Shown one piece after another: positions 20,002-29,694 of a stretch of DNA of 64,000 bases. The notes beneath the pieces are model-generated. The model was not told the origin of the DNA. It did not search any database and was given only the letters and a program-made list of their open reading frames with translations. The translations under genes and the position numbers were made by a program. The stretch comes from JACXTP01 sp963789555. GTDB taxonomy: Archaea; Thermoplasmatota; Thermoplasmata; Methanomassiliicoccales; UBA472. The stretch lies in the NCBI GenBank assembly GCA_963789555.1, contig CAWBKY010000009.1:62001-126000 (forward strand), read 5' to 3'. Position 1 is the first letter of the stretch; each line of letters opens with the position of its first letter.

Positions 20002-23000
20002 TCATCGCTCCATTATGGACACTTTGATCAACCAACATTCCTTTGTGTAGCGGTCCTTGGCGAGGCCCGATCCAGGGAAGGCGTAGGAGGTCGTGCTGGT
20101 GAGAAGTAGGCCACCGCTCACCTGAGAGCGACCTAGGTCCATTCCAAGCATCTCCCCCAGTTGAGCTAGGTTTGCTTTCACCTTTGCGGAGACAGCGAGG
20201 TCGTTGCTCTCCTTTAGCCCGATCATTATGTCGGGAAGCGACACCTTGGACCGAAGGTCTAACTGCACCCAGATGTTCTCAGTGAGAACGTGCATTCCAG
20301 CCCTCGTCGTACTTGGCGATATTGGGCTCAGAGGGGCTTCAATAAGTTCCCTAACCACCTGAGCGAACCATTTGAACGCCTCCGGAAGGAAGTTGCCGTC
20401 CACCAATAGAGAGGTCTTGAGCCCGGTCGATAAGACTCCTGTCTCATCAGAGAATGCCAATTCCAGGAATATTCCGACCTCCGCCACCCTTTCGGATATG
20501 ACTTCCAAGAGCCTTACCGCAAGGTTGTTGATCGCCGTTTGCATGACCTTGCCCAGCGCGTTGAGGTCGTATCCAAGGGCTTCGAACTGTTCCAAGGACT
20601 CTTCCAAAGTGTTGACCATGATGCTGGCCAGAACTTCAATCTCGACCGGTCCTGGTTTTAAGGCGGAGTTGGCCTCCCCCATGGTGGAATGACGGAATTC
20701 CCAGAGGTCACCAGCATCGTAGCACCTCTGCCAGGTGCGGCCATCGTTCTCCTCGTCGAAAGTGAAGGGTGATGAGTCTACCTTCCTGCCGCTTGGATCC
20801 AGGAGAGCGACGCTCTCGGCGAATGGAAAACTGTTGACCTCCCCGTTGTCGAGGGATTGCTCGGTGAACCGGTAGACTATGTGCCCACGGGGCAGGATCA
20901 AGGTGTCGCCCAACTGCTCTAGTCGCACCTGTCCGTGAGAGGTGCGAAGAGACCATCCATTGAGACTTATGGCCCTTTCATCCGGATTGTATATCTCCAC
21001 CCACTCGTTCCCAGCGTCCCTGCCAGATGGGTTCTGTTCATATTCATTTATAACTGGGTGGCCAAGTCCTGGCGTGGCGAACTTGAAGTAGAAACCGGCA
21101 TCGACCTTCACCTTAACCCCAGGGATGGGGGAGGGGATGTTGGACAATAACGTGCCGATACCAGGCACTTGGGACAGTGAGAAAATGACCTCGCGTTTGA
21201 AATCGAACTCAGGCAAGGTCATTTCCAAGCTGCGCCCGTCGACAGTGCCAGTCACCTCTACCAAGTGATCGAATAGCCCCATTTGCGGATCGATGACCAC
21301 ACTTACGATGGAACCGGTGGAGGATATGGTGCCATTTATCAGAAGATAGTGATTTTGGTCCGAGACCTCGAGCAAACGAGTGGTCATGCTGATATGACTG
21401 TCACCGAATGATAGGTGAAAACCGATGGCCAACATCTCCGGAGATCCGTGCAGGCCTGGCTCATCCCCTCCGAAGCTGAGGGTGAAATCGCCACCATACA
21501 TCCTAAAGGAGAGCGATACACCGTCTAAGCGGGAGGCGAAAGGCTCGATCATCCTCCCAAGCCCCTCCATAGCACTTTGGCCCCAATCCTGTAATGTTGC
21601 CACCAGGTCACAGAACCCTTGCACCAGATGGTCCAATCCACTCGCGCAATAATCGGTCAGGTCCCGAAAAACCATCGTGATGTAATCCAACAATTGGACC
21701 GCACCTTGGCCGAGATCGCACAAGGTTGCGGATAATGAGTCCAAGATCGCCTTGAGCGTCCCTAGGACGTCCTTGTCGAGGGTGTGGGTAGGTGAGTAGT
21801 CCACACCAGACAGTGGCCATCCGGTCACTCCTGTTATCTCCCTTTGGGTGCCTACCTCATAATGCCGAGACATGCTCATGTCCTCGGCCCCACTGATGCA
21901 TGAGGCGGTCAGTGTGATATCCTGAGACCCTGACAGGGTGATCCCCCACCCGCTCTGGTAGGGCAACGCGGCACAATCGGTGACATCGGTCAGATGCAGA
22001 TTGCCGGTACCATTGGCCAACTCGTTGGGGCCTATGATTTCTACCAGATTGAGCCCATCGATTGATGCTTTGGGATCGAACTCGCAGCTGACCTCCAATC
22101 GCTCGGTTATCCGCATTCCTTTTCCTGTCACCAGCACGAATGGACCCATTCCCTCCGATTGCATGCGGGTCGTCTCCGAGGACATCCTAGACTTCATGTC
22201 AGCCTCCTTGGTCAGGTCAAGCATCCTTGACCCGACCCAATCCCGAAGGCTCGGAATTCCCTCGATCGATCCTTTTGCCAGGTGTTCCAAAGCGGTGGTC
22301 ATAAGACCTTTGCCAAGACTGTTCGTCCCGACAAGCCAGGTCCGATAATCGTCGAAAAAGGAACTTATTTCCCGAGAATAACCTGCCATCATGGTTTCGA
22401 ATAATCCTGACCCTCCTTGGTCGCCGATGTATTGCCTGATAATGCCAAGATTCTCCGACCGATAAGATCCATTGATCTCCGGGAAGGAGAGTTCGATCCC
22501 CTGGAACAATTTCAGGGCCAATGGTCCGAGGGCGTCGTCCACGGTGCGATTGGGGTCGAAAATGACGTCGGAGTTCTGTTCCAGATAACCCACGAAACTT
22601 TCTCCCATCGGGTCCGAAAGCAGATCAAAGGAAGCACCGCTTTCCTTGGTGGCCCACCACCCATCGTTCGCAAGGAGTGTCTGGAGACCTTTGCACATCT
22701 CATCGATGTATGAAAGGTTGTCTGCGGGGTCCAATGTTAAGGTTAAGGGTCCTGTGACACCATCGGATAATGAGAGAGCGAATGCTTTGATCGATAAAGT
22801 GATCGATTGAAGGAACTGAGAAGTGGACCGACGGTAATCATTGTAAAAAACATCCCATCTTACTTCATCGAAGATGTCGACAGCCCGGAAGTCCACTGGA
22901 TAAAGCCCATTCATCTTCACCGTGGTCCAGCCCCCGGTGGCGTTCCGCAAGGCGACGTCCAGATCCTTGGACTGAAATCTCCATATCGAGACTGGACTCA

Positions 23001-24196
23001 CAGATATACCGATAATCAAGCTCGTCGGTCCCAGATGAATCCAACAGGCTAACCAACCATGCCCTGGCCTTTTCCCCGGTCAGGTCCCTTCCCAATAATC
23101 GTCCCAACAATCTCTCACCGGTGATCTGCCCAGCCTCTACCGCCGACTCCAATGATGTCAAGGCATCGGTGACCCGGAGGTAATCCAACCATCGCATGGC
23201 CAGCATGTCAGCGTTGGAGTAGAGGCTCTGGGCGAACAGCATCGAGGGATAGATCACATCCATCCCATACAATGTCAGAAAAACGTCGGCCGGGTCGATG
23301 TCCCCTTTGATCTCTAGACAACGTTTCATACTTTGAACGTCAAGAACGACCCCATCAGGGGCAATGAATGAGTCAAAAAGCTTTGGGTCACACGCTCGGA
23401 AGCATGCCACCTGTAAAAGAATGGAGGCTAGGGTATAGGCGTTTCTGGCGTCTGTTTCTGTCAATAGATCATCGCAGGCCCTGGGACCGACGGAACCGTA
23501 GGTGAGGAGACGCATCTGCAACAAGGCAGCAAGTTCAGATTGGACCGCCCTCCAGAGCAAAGAGGACCCGCCCTCGCTCAGGCTTTGATATCTGTCCAGA
23601 CGCCCCTCTAAAAGGGGTGCGGGCAGATAGACGCCCCGATCTACATCATGTTCGGACACAAGGAATTCCAAAGAGCGGGATATGTTCACCCTGATGAGGC
23701 CGGAAAGGGTGAGGTACGCCGGAATGGCGACAGGGCCAGATGTCCTATCTGCGACGTCAAACCCGAGGGCATCCCCTTCGGGCATGGTCAGGACATCAAG
23801 ATGCAGGTCGGAGCAATTCACCGATATGACATAACCTCCCAGGTTCCTCGGGAAGATCTGGGTCAGCTGTTGGTTCAAGAGCATCGGATAGTATGTCTGC
23901 ACCTGATCGATGTCCAAAGTCCCATCTGTTGCTAAAGCAAGTGCGCAGGAATATGCAGCGGCCTCGCATTCCTTCGCCGTCTGTTCGGAAAGCGATCCCA
24001 TCCTCTGCAACGAGGGTTGTGATGAGCCTCCGGTCCCGATGTGCGATTGGCTTACCATTGTGAGAGAGATGCTCGAAATCAGAAGTATGAGCACAGCGAC
24101 CATGGAGAATGACATCTGTGCCCTGACATCGCGCCTGAGGTTGCGTCCATTGGGAGAGGTCCGTCCCCTCCTCCCTTTCATCGAATGGAATCTCAT
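20002..24196 (-). CDS. Giant surface protein with lamin-tail domain (one frameshift)
   Basis: About 1395 residues once a frameshift near 22990 is repaired (ICESSLDMEI joins FQSKDLDVALRNATGGW). The N-terminus has a basic stretch, then RAQMSFSMVAVLILLISSIS, one hydrophobic helix resembling a pilin-like or membrane anchor. Long predicted helical segments follow, and near two thirds a lamin-tail/LTD-type domain (VINEYEQNPSGRDAGNEWVE, IYNPDERAISLNGWSL, then LPRGHIVYRF). The remaining sequence is beta-rich and not recognised. It is probably exported and tethered to the membrane. It follows trmB on the same strand after 55 bases. Function unknown. Confidence 0.8.
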
Positions 24197-24251
24197 CAGG
24201 ACATGGGAGGTCCGAGGAAAAGATAACCGGTGCAGCTACACTCAGCCTACA

Positions 24252-24989
24252 TCAATCGGACCCGGCTATGGACATGAGGAGGAAGTGCTCGAAGTGCTCA
24301 GCGATGAAGGGATTGTCCGAAAATCCACATAGGTCCAACGCAGGAGATGCGATCATAGCACTCTTAACGTCAGAGATTATGTCGGTGGCCATCAGCTCCT
24401 TCTTCCTATGAACCGCGCTGGCCTCGGGAACCTTGACATTGGGGATGGTGATGATGATAATCTCCACCCCTCGTTTGACCGCCTCCTTGAACCGTTGCCC
24501 GTGCTCCATGCGTATCTCCCTCATCATGGGGCTGGAGATGAGGAAACGGTACTTCGAGCCGTCCAACATCTCTCCGATCTTGGCCATCACCCGCTCCCTC
24601 CCCGATATGGTGTAGATCAGCTGGGGTATCCCTTTCTCGGAAAGTAAGCCTCGCACGGAGGACAACTTATCGAAGGTCTCCTCTATCTCCGATATGATGC
24701 TCTTGCGCACCACCTCCAGATCGGTGGGGTGGTATATTGTGGGCCGCCCCTGGCTGGAAGTGACGAAACCTTTGGACTCAAGGGACTGAAGGGCCTTGTA
24801 CGCGCTTGTTCTTGGCACCATCACCATCTCCGCTAGGTCATCCGCGGTGCCATGACCTTTGACCACCGCCCCGGTGAACAGCCTCGCCTCATAGTCTGTT
24901 AACCCCAATTTAGTTAGGACGGCGGCTACCTTTCGGTATTCCGTCTCCAACTCCTTGACGTCCAGCCTTAATATGTCTATCACGTTCAT
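24252..24989 (-). CDS. TrmB-family transcriptional regulator
   Basis: DNA-binding regulator, 245 residues, intact. A helix-turn-helix of the TrmB type (residues about 27-90: LTKLGLTDYEARLFTGAVVK, then RTSAYKALQSLESKGFV) is followed by the phospholipase-D-like effector region (GREERVMAKIGEML-like GRERVMAKIGEML, KYRFLISSPMM, VEIIIITIPNVKVP). TrmB proteins usually sense sugars or, in some groups, other ligands. It is divergent from the tetraether-synthase gene with only 77 bases between start codons, which contain an inverted repeat and overlapping TATA boxes, so control of its own gene and tes is likely. Confidence 0.88.
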   Translation of the reverse strand: MNVIDILRLDVKELETEYRKVAAVLTKLGLTDYEARLFTGAVVKGHGTADDLAEMVMVPRTSAYKALQSLESKGFVTSSQGRPTIYHPTDLEVVRKSIISEIEETFDKLSSVRGLLSEKGIPQLIYTISGRERVMAKIGEMLDGSKYRFLISSPMMREIRMEHGQRFKEAVKRGVEIIIITIPNVKVPEASAVHRKKELMATDIISDVKSAMIASPALDLCGFSDNPFIAEHFEHFLLMSIAGSD

Positions 24990-24997
24990 CTCTATCT

Positions 24998-25030
24998 TTG
25001 TAGTGGATAGTGCTACAATATTTTTATATC
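24998..25030. promoter_or_regulatory. Shared trmB/tes promoter with inverted-repeat operator
   Basis: TTGTAG (24998-25003), nine bases, then CTACAA (25013-25018) is a perfect six-base-arm inverted repeat. It abuts ATATTTTTATATC (25018-25030), which reads as a TATA box in both directions: TTTTATAT for tes on plus and TATAAAAATAT for trmB on minus. The repeat covers the trmB transcription start region and lies just upstream of the tes TATA. It is a natural site for TrmB binding, but that is inference. Confidence 0.6.
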
Positions 25031-25066
25031 TTATCTAAAAATTACAGTCTCAGAAGGGATGCATAC

Positions 25067-26620
25067 ATGATTGCAAAAGAAAGTGCATTGCCCAAAGGGC
25101 TTCCCAAGAAGACCGAGTCCCTCTGCCCCGAGTGCAAGCGGATCATATCCGCCACCATCTTCGAGTCGGACGGAAAGGTACTGATGGAGAAGAATTGTCC
25201 AGAGCATGGAAAGGTAACTGACATATACTGGTCGGACGTCGACCTCTACTTGAAGGCGGAGCGTTTCGCCTTCGATGGGGTAGGTGTGACCAACCCGGCC
25301 ATCCCGGATGCCAAGGTATGCCCAAATGAGTGCGGTTTGTGCCAGATCCACCTGAGCCATACCTCGTTGGCCAACCTTGATCTGACCAACCGCTGCAATC
25401 TCAAATGCCCTATCTGCTTCGCTAACGCCAATCAGGCGGGCTACGTGTTCGAGCCGACCTTCGAGCAGGTCACGGGCATGCTCCAGACCCTCAGGGCGGA
25501 GCGGCCGGTTCCCTGTCCGGCAGTTCAGTTCGCCGGTGGAGAGCCCACCATCTACCCTCGGTTCGTCGATGCGATCGCCAAGGCCAAAGAGCTGGGTGTC
25601 ACCCAGATCCAGGTGGCCACCAACGGCATTCGCTTCGCTGATGACATCGAGTTCCTCCGCGCTGCCACCAACGCGGGCCTGAACACCATCTACTTACAGT
25701 TCGACGGTCTGGACGATAACGTCTACTTGATGGCGAGAGGGAAGAAGCTACTCGCCACCAAGCTGAAGTGCATCGAGAACGTGCGAGCCATCGACCCCCG
25801 TCCCTCCATCGTGCTCGTGCCCACGGTAGTGAAGGGAGTGAACAGCGACCAGGTGGGGGAGATCTTCCGCTTTGCCCTGAAGAACCGTGACGTGATCCGT
25901 GGGATCAATTTCCAACCGGTCGCCTTTACGGGACGCATCAACCAGGAGGAGCGAGCCAAACAGCGCTACACGTTGACGGACCTAGCGATCGATTTGGAAG
26001 CGCAATTGGATGGGCAGATAACCAAAGACGATTGGTACCCCGTACCCTCCGTCGTGCCCATATCAACCCTGGCCTCCGCCTTGCTAGGCGAGGAGAAGGT
26101 TGCCTTCACCGCTCACCCACACTGCGGGCTGGCCACCTATCTGTTCGTGAGCGACGCGGGAGAGGTCGTGCCTCTGACCAGGTTCGTCGATGTGGAACCG
26201 TTGTTCAAGGAACTTTACGAGATTTCCATCAAGGCGGAGAAGTCAAAGGTGAAGTTCCCCTCCAAACTTAAGGCGTACAATGCCCTGAAAAGGAACATCC
26301 ATGAGGATCGTATGCCCAAAGGCTTGGACCTGAAGATGTTCCTCGAGCTACTTGGCTCCGTAATGGGTGATTCCTCCAAGAAGTCTGTGGCCAAGTTCTC
26401 CTGGAATATGATGTTCATCGGAGGCATGCACTTCCAGGACGATTACAACTATGACATCGAGAGGGTGAAGCGTTGCTGCATCCACTACGCTGTCCCGGAT
26501 GGGAGGATCATTCCCTTCTGCGCATATAACGGTGGTCCGACCTATCGTACCGAGGTAGAGAAGAAGTTCGCCATCCCATTGGAGGAGTGGCGCAAGAGGC
26601 ATGGTACCGAGTACACCTGA
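25067..26620 (+). CDS. tes: Tetraether lipid synthase (Tes), radical SAM
   Basis: Radical SAM enzyme that couples two archaeol chains to make tetraether (GDGT) lipids; the sequence resembles the MJ0619/Tes family. The N-terminal zinc-like pairs are CPECKR and CPEHGK, then CPNECGLCQIH. The radical SAM motif is TNRCNLKCPICFANAN (CxxxCxxC), then FAGGEPTIYPRFVD and ATNGIRF. The C-terminal cluster Cys lie in HPHCGLATYLF and KRCCIHYAVPDGRIIPFCAY. 517 residues from the ATG at 25067, intact. Start chosen after the TATA at 25021-25030. It is followed by a ferredoxin and geranylgeranyl reductase, both lipid-related. I rate the family high; activity is unproven. Confidence 0.88.
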   Translation: MIAKESALPKGLPKKTESLCPECKRIISATIFESDGKVLMEKNCPEHGKVTDIYWSDVDLYLKAERFAFDGVGVTNPAIPDAKVCPNECGLCQIHLSHTSLANLDLTNRCNLKCPICFANANQAGYVFEPTFEQVTGMLQTLRAERPVPCPAVQFAGGEPTIYPRFVDAIAKAKELGVTQIQVATNGIRFADDIEFLRAATNAGLNTIYLQFDGLDDNVYLMARGKKLLATKLKCIENVRAIDPRPSIVLVPTVVKGVNSDQVGEIFRFALKNRDVIRGINFQPVAFTGRINQEERAKQRYTLTDLAIDLEAQLDGQITKDDWYPVPSVVPISTLASALLGEEKVAFTAHPHCGLATYLFVSDAGEVVPLTRFVDVEPLFKELYEISIKAEKSKVKFPSKLKAYNALKRNIHEDRMPKGLDLKMFLELLGSVMGDSSKKSVAKFSWNMMFIGGMHFQDDYNYDIERVKRCCIHYAVPDGRIIPFCAYNGGPTYRTEVEKKFAIPLEEWRKRHGTEYT

Positions 26621-26632
26621 GGAGGAGAGCTC

Positions 26633-26806
26633 ATGATTGTGAATGTCGAGAAATGCATGCATTGCGGCGCCTGTGTTGGTTCCTGCCCCCAGAACGCCAT
26701 CTACCTGAACGATGTGGTCCTGGACTTCAATGATGACTGCAACCGCTGTGGCCGTTGCGTTAGGGCCTGTCCCGTAGGTGCCCTGAAGCTCGAGGTGAAG
26801 AAATGA
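26633..26806 (+). CDS. 2[4Fe-4S] ferredoxin
   Basis: 57 residues. It has two complete cluster motifs: CMHCGACVGSCP and CNRCGRCVRACP, both CxxCxxCxxxCP. Small soluble electron carrier. It starts 12 bases after tes, with the sequence GGAGGAGAG just before its ATG, and its TGA overlaps the ATG of the next gene (ATGA). This tight coupling suggests it supplies electrons to Tes, to geranylgeranyl reductase, or to both, an inference from the operon. It is too short for common ORF cut-offs. Confidence 0.95.
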   Translation: MIVNVEKCMHCGACVGSCPQNAIYLNDVVLDFNDDCNRCGRCVRACPVGALKLEVKK

Positions 26807-27990
26807 AGCTCAAGTACGATGTTGTGGTCGTCGGTGCCGGTCCCGCCGGTAGTCTGACCGCCAGACACGCTGCGGAAGGTGGTGCCACCGTCCTGATGAT
26901 CGAGAAGAAGCCGGAGATCGGTGCACCGCTTCGCTGCGCCGAGGGCGTCAGTAAGGAAGGACTTAAGAAGGTCGGAATCAAAGCGGACCGGAGCTGGATC
27001 TCGGCGGACGTTTCCGGAGCAAGGATAGTCTCGCCCGGTGGTAAGGTATTACAGATCGACGAGAAGCAGGCAGGCAACGAGGTTGGCGTGGTGCTGGAGA
27101 GGCACCGTTTCGACAAGGCCATGGCCGCCGATGCGGCTCGGGCCGGGGCAGAGATCATGCTACGCACCTCCGCTGTGGACGTCATCAAGAAGAAAGGGAA
27201 GGTCGTAGGCATTAAGGCCAGGTCATACGGTGAACCGTTGACCATCGAGGCTGGATGCGTGGTCTGCGCCGATGGTTTCGAATCTCAAGTGGCTAGATGG
27301 GCGGGGATCGACACCAGCCTTAAGGCAGGCGATATCACAACCTGCTTCCAGTACCGCATGGTCGACATCAAGCATGACCCGGAGTTCTGTGAGTTCATCA
27401 TCGGCTCCATGGCCCCAGGAGGCTACGTCTGGATATTCCCTAAGGGTGACGACACCGCCAACGTCGGCATTGGCGTTTTGCTGTCCAAGCTCAAGAAACC
27501 CGGCGAGGTCAAGACCTACCTGGACAAGTTCATCGCTAAGGATGACCGCCTCAAATGCGGCCAGCCGGTAGAGGCGATAGCTGGGGGAGTCTCTGTGTGC
27601 GCACCTCTGGACAAGTGCATCGGTGATGGCTTCCTGCTCGTCGGGGATGCTGCCCGGGTCATCGACCCCATCACCGGAGGCGGGATCGTCAACGGCATGA
27701 TAACCGGTATGCACGCCGGAAAGGTCCTGGCTAAAAGTGTCGAGTGCAATGACTTCTCCGAGGCAGCGCTGCAAGAATACGAGACATTGTGGCGTGACGA
27801 CCTGGAGAACAAACTATGGCGCAACTGGATGGCCAAGGAGAAGTTCCTCACCCTGCCCGACAAGACCCTGGACAGTGTCATCGACACTTTGAACGAGGTC
27901 GGGGTGGAGAGGGTGACCGTCTACAACCTGCTCAAGGCCATCAGGGAACGGCACCCGGACCTGGTGAAGGAGTTCGAGGAGTTCCTCTGA
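26803..27990 (+). CDS. Geranylgeranyl reductase (digeranylgeranylglycerophospholipid reductase)
   Basis: FAD enzyme that saturates the isoprenoid chains of archaeal ether lipids. FAD-binding motif VVVVGAGPAGSLTARHAAEG, then APLRCAEGVSKEGL (the GAPLRCAEG motif of GGR) and DGFLLVGDAARVIDPITGGG. The substrate-side motifs YVWIFPKGDDTANVGIGV also match. 395 residues, intact. Third gene of the tes-ferredoxin-GGR unit with a 4-base overlap, and convergent with mevalonate kinase, so the block covers three stages of membrane lipid synthesis. Confidence 0.94.
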   Translation: MKLKYDVVVVGAGPAGSLTARHAAEGGATVLMIEKKPEIGAPLRCAEGVSKEGLKKVGIKADRSWISADVSGARIVSPGGKVLQIDEKQAGNEVGVVLERHRFDKAMAADAARAGAEIMLRTSAVDVIKKKGKVVGIKARSYGEPLTIEAGCVVCADGFESQVARWAGIDTSLKAGDITTCFQYRMVDIKHDPEFCEFIIGSMAPGGYVWIFPKGDDTANVGIGVLLSKLKKPGEVKTYLDKFIAKDDRLKCGQPVEAIAGGVSVCAPLDKCIGDGFLLVGDAARVIDPITGGGIVNGMITGMHAGKVLAKSVECNDFSEAALQEYETLWRDDLENKLWRNWMAKEKFLTLPDKTLDSVIDTLNEVGVERVTVYNLLKAIRERHPDLVKEFEEFL

Positions 27991-27997
27991 ACCTCCC

Positions 27998-28931
27998 CTA
28001 AATTTCTTTTCTCACTCCAGGCACGCCAGTGTGCACGATGAACGGCGTGCCTCCCTTGTTCTTTATCCCTTCGGCGACCTGCTCTGGCCGATCGGTCAGG
28101 GCGATCATGCTACCTCCCCCTCCTGACCCGGTGAGCTTGGCCCCATAGGAGTAAGGCAGTGCCGCCTCCACCAACTTATCTAACGCCTGGCAGGAGACCC
28201 CGAGGATGGCGAGCAGTTTGTGGTCCCGGGTCATCAGCTCTCCCAGACCGACCATGTCCTGATCGCGCAGGCGCTTCAGTCCATCTAGGGTGAGCGATCC
28301 GATCTCCTCGACCACCTCCCGGGCGAAGCTGCTGTGGTCCACATATCGCTTCACCTTCGCCACCTGCGGGCCGGTCGGGGGGAGATGCCGGTGAATCCGA
28401 CCACCAGGGTCATGCGGGGAACGGAGCAATGGTGGATGTACCATTCCCTCACGTCGCGGGAGATGTGCCAGAGCAGATCTGTGCCCGGTCTTTGTCGATA
28501 AGGATGCCCTCCCCATGGGTGGCGGTGGAGGTATCGATGGGGCTGGCACGCCCTTGGACCTCTGATTCCACCTCGAAGGCGTGGCGGGCGATGCTCTCCT
28601 CGGATATTTCGTTCCCCGAGGCGGACATCAGGGCGGCGAGCGTAGCTGTGGTCACGGCGGCCGAAGAACCAAGACCGGAACCTGAAGGGAACGCGGAGCT
28701 GGTCTCCAGTTCCAAAGCGCCCCCATTCCACAGATGTTTGATGCTATGGGTGATGTAAGGGTGGGGCCTTTCCGACAAAGGGTGACCGTTGAGGCTGCTG
28801 TGGTGACCTATCCGCATGCGCAACTGCAACCTGAGGTCGATGGCAAGGGATATGGCCGGCTGTCCGAAGACGACGGCGTGCTCGCCTAGAAGGATCACCT
28901 TACCCGGTGCCGAGGTCGTTATCGTGCCCAT
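27998..28931 (-). CDS. mvk: Mevalonate kinase (two frameshifts)
   Basis: Phosphorylates mevalonate for isoprenoid synthesis. GHMP-kinase motifs: N-terminal TTSAPGKVILLGEHAVVFGQ, then the ATP loop SSAFPSGSGLGSSAAVTTA, and C-terminal SYGAKLTGSGGGGSMIAL. SPIDTSTATHGEGI supplies the acidic/Thr region. Frameshifts near 28465 and 28385 must be repaired. Corrected length is about 310 residues. It ends eight bases from geranylgeranyl reductase and is convergent with it. An essential lipid gene, so the shifts are probably errors. Classical MVK rather than a related GHMP kinase, given the GEHAVVFGQPAI start. Confidence 0.92.
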
Positions 28932-28977
28932 ACCTCCGCCTGCCCAGGAAAGGTGAGGTCATGCGACCGATTTAATC

Positions 28978-29567
28978 CTAGAGGTCGTAACGTTCCGCCA
29001 CGTCGGCGATGGCTTCGTTGGGGGACTTGTCACCGAGGTCCTTACGCTCCTTGTTCCACCAGATCTCCTCGAACTCCGAAAGGGCCTCCTGCAGCTCGAT
29101 CTCGTCCTCGAAGGTGTCGCCCTTCTCGGTGACGAAGTCCTCCTTGAACTTCTGCAGCAGGTCCAGGTCGTTCTCGCGGTTGACCATGGTAATGCAGAGG
29201 AAGTCGTCGATGTTCTCCGCCAATATCTCACCCACATCGGCCGGGACTATGTCCATGACCATATCCAGGAGGGCGTTGCTCAAGGTAAGGAAGAGCATTT
29301 CCTTCTTGTTGTCCTCGGGGGCCGCCTCCTCATCGATGACCTGGTTCAGACCTTCGTACCAGATGTCCCTGAGCACGTAGGAGCGCATCGGGTTCTTCAT
29401 GATGGGGTCGTGCTCGTGCTCACCCTCGCATCCGCAGGAACAGCTCTCCTCGACCATCTCTACGGTCTCCTCTGGCTCGACCTCGACGACCTTCTTCGGT
29501 TTGGCTCGGCCTTCGTTTTCTTGGGGGCGCTCTTCCCTTTCTTCGCCTTTGTCTTAGCAGTTGCCAT
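28978..29567 (-). CDS. Uncharacterised acidic protein with Lys-rich N-terminus (one frameshift)
   Basis: Not recognised. After repair of a shift near 29500 the protein (about 196 residues) starts MATAKTKAKKGKSAPKK, a basic linker, then VEVEPEETVEMVEE, then a Cys/His cluster CSCGCEGEHEHDP that could bind metal. A helical acidic domain follows (RDIWYEGLNQVIDEEAAPED, LSNALLDMVMDIVPADVG, FDEFLCI-like DDFLCITMVN). It ends with TAG. Lys-rich tail plus acidic body makes it look like a nucleic-acid or ribosome accessory protein, but no domain is claimed. Downstream of the FN3 protein on the same strand, upstream of mvk. Confidence 0.65.
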
Positions 29568-29694
29568 GAATGTGACCTTCCGATGACCACAAAGATGCGG
29601 TCGCTGGACTCGCAACGCAGCATTTACTATAAAATGCCTCGTCGCCAGGCTCCGTGTCATCGGTGAAGGCAGCCGGTCGTATCTCGTTTTGACC

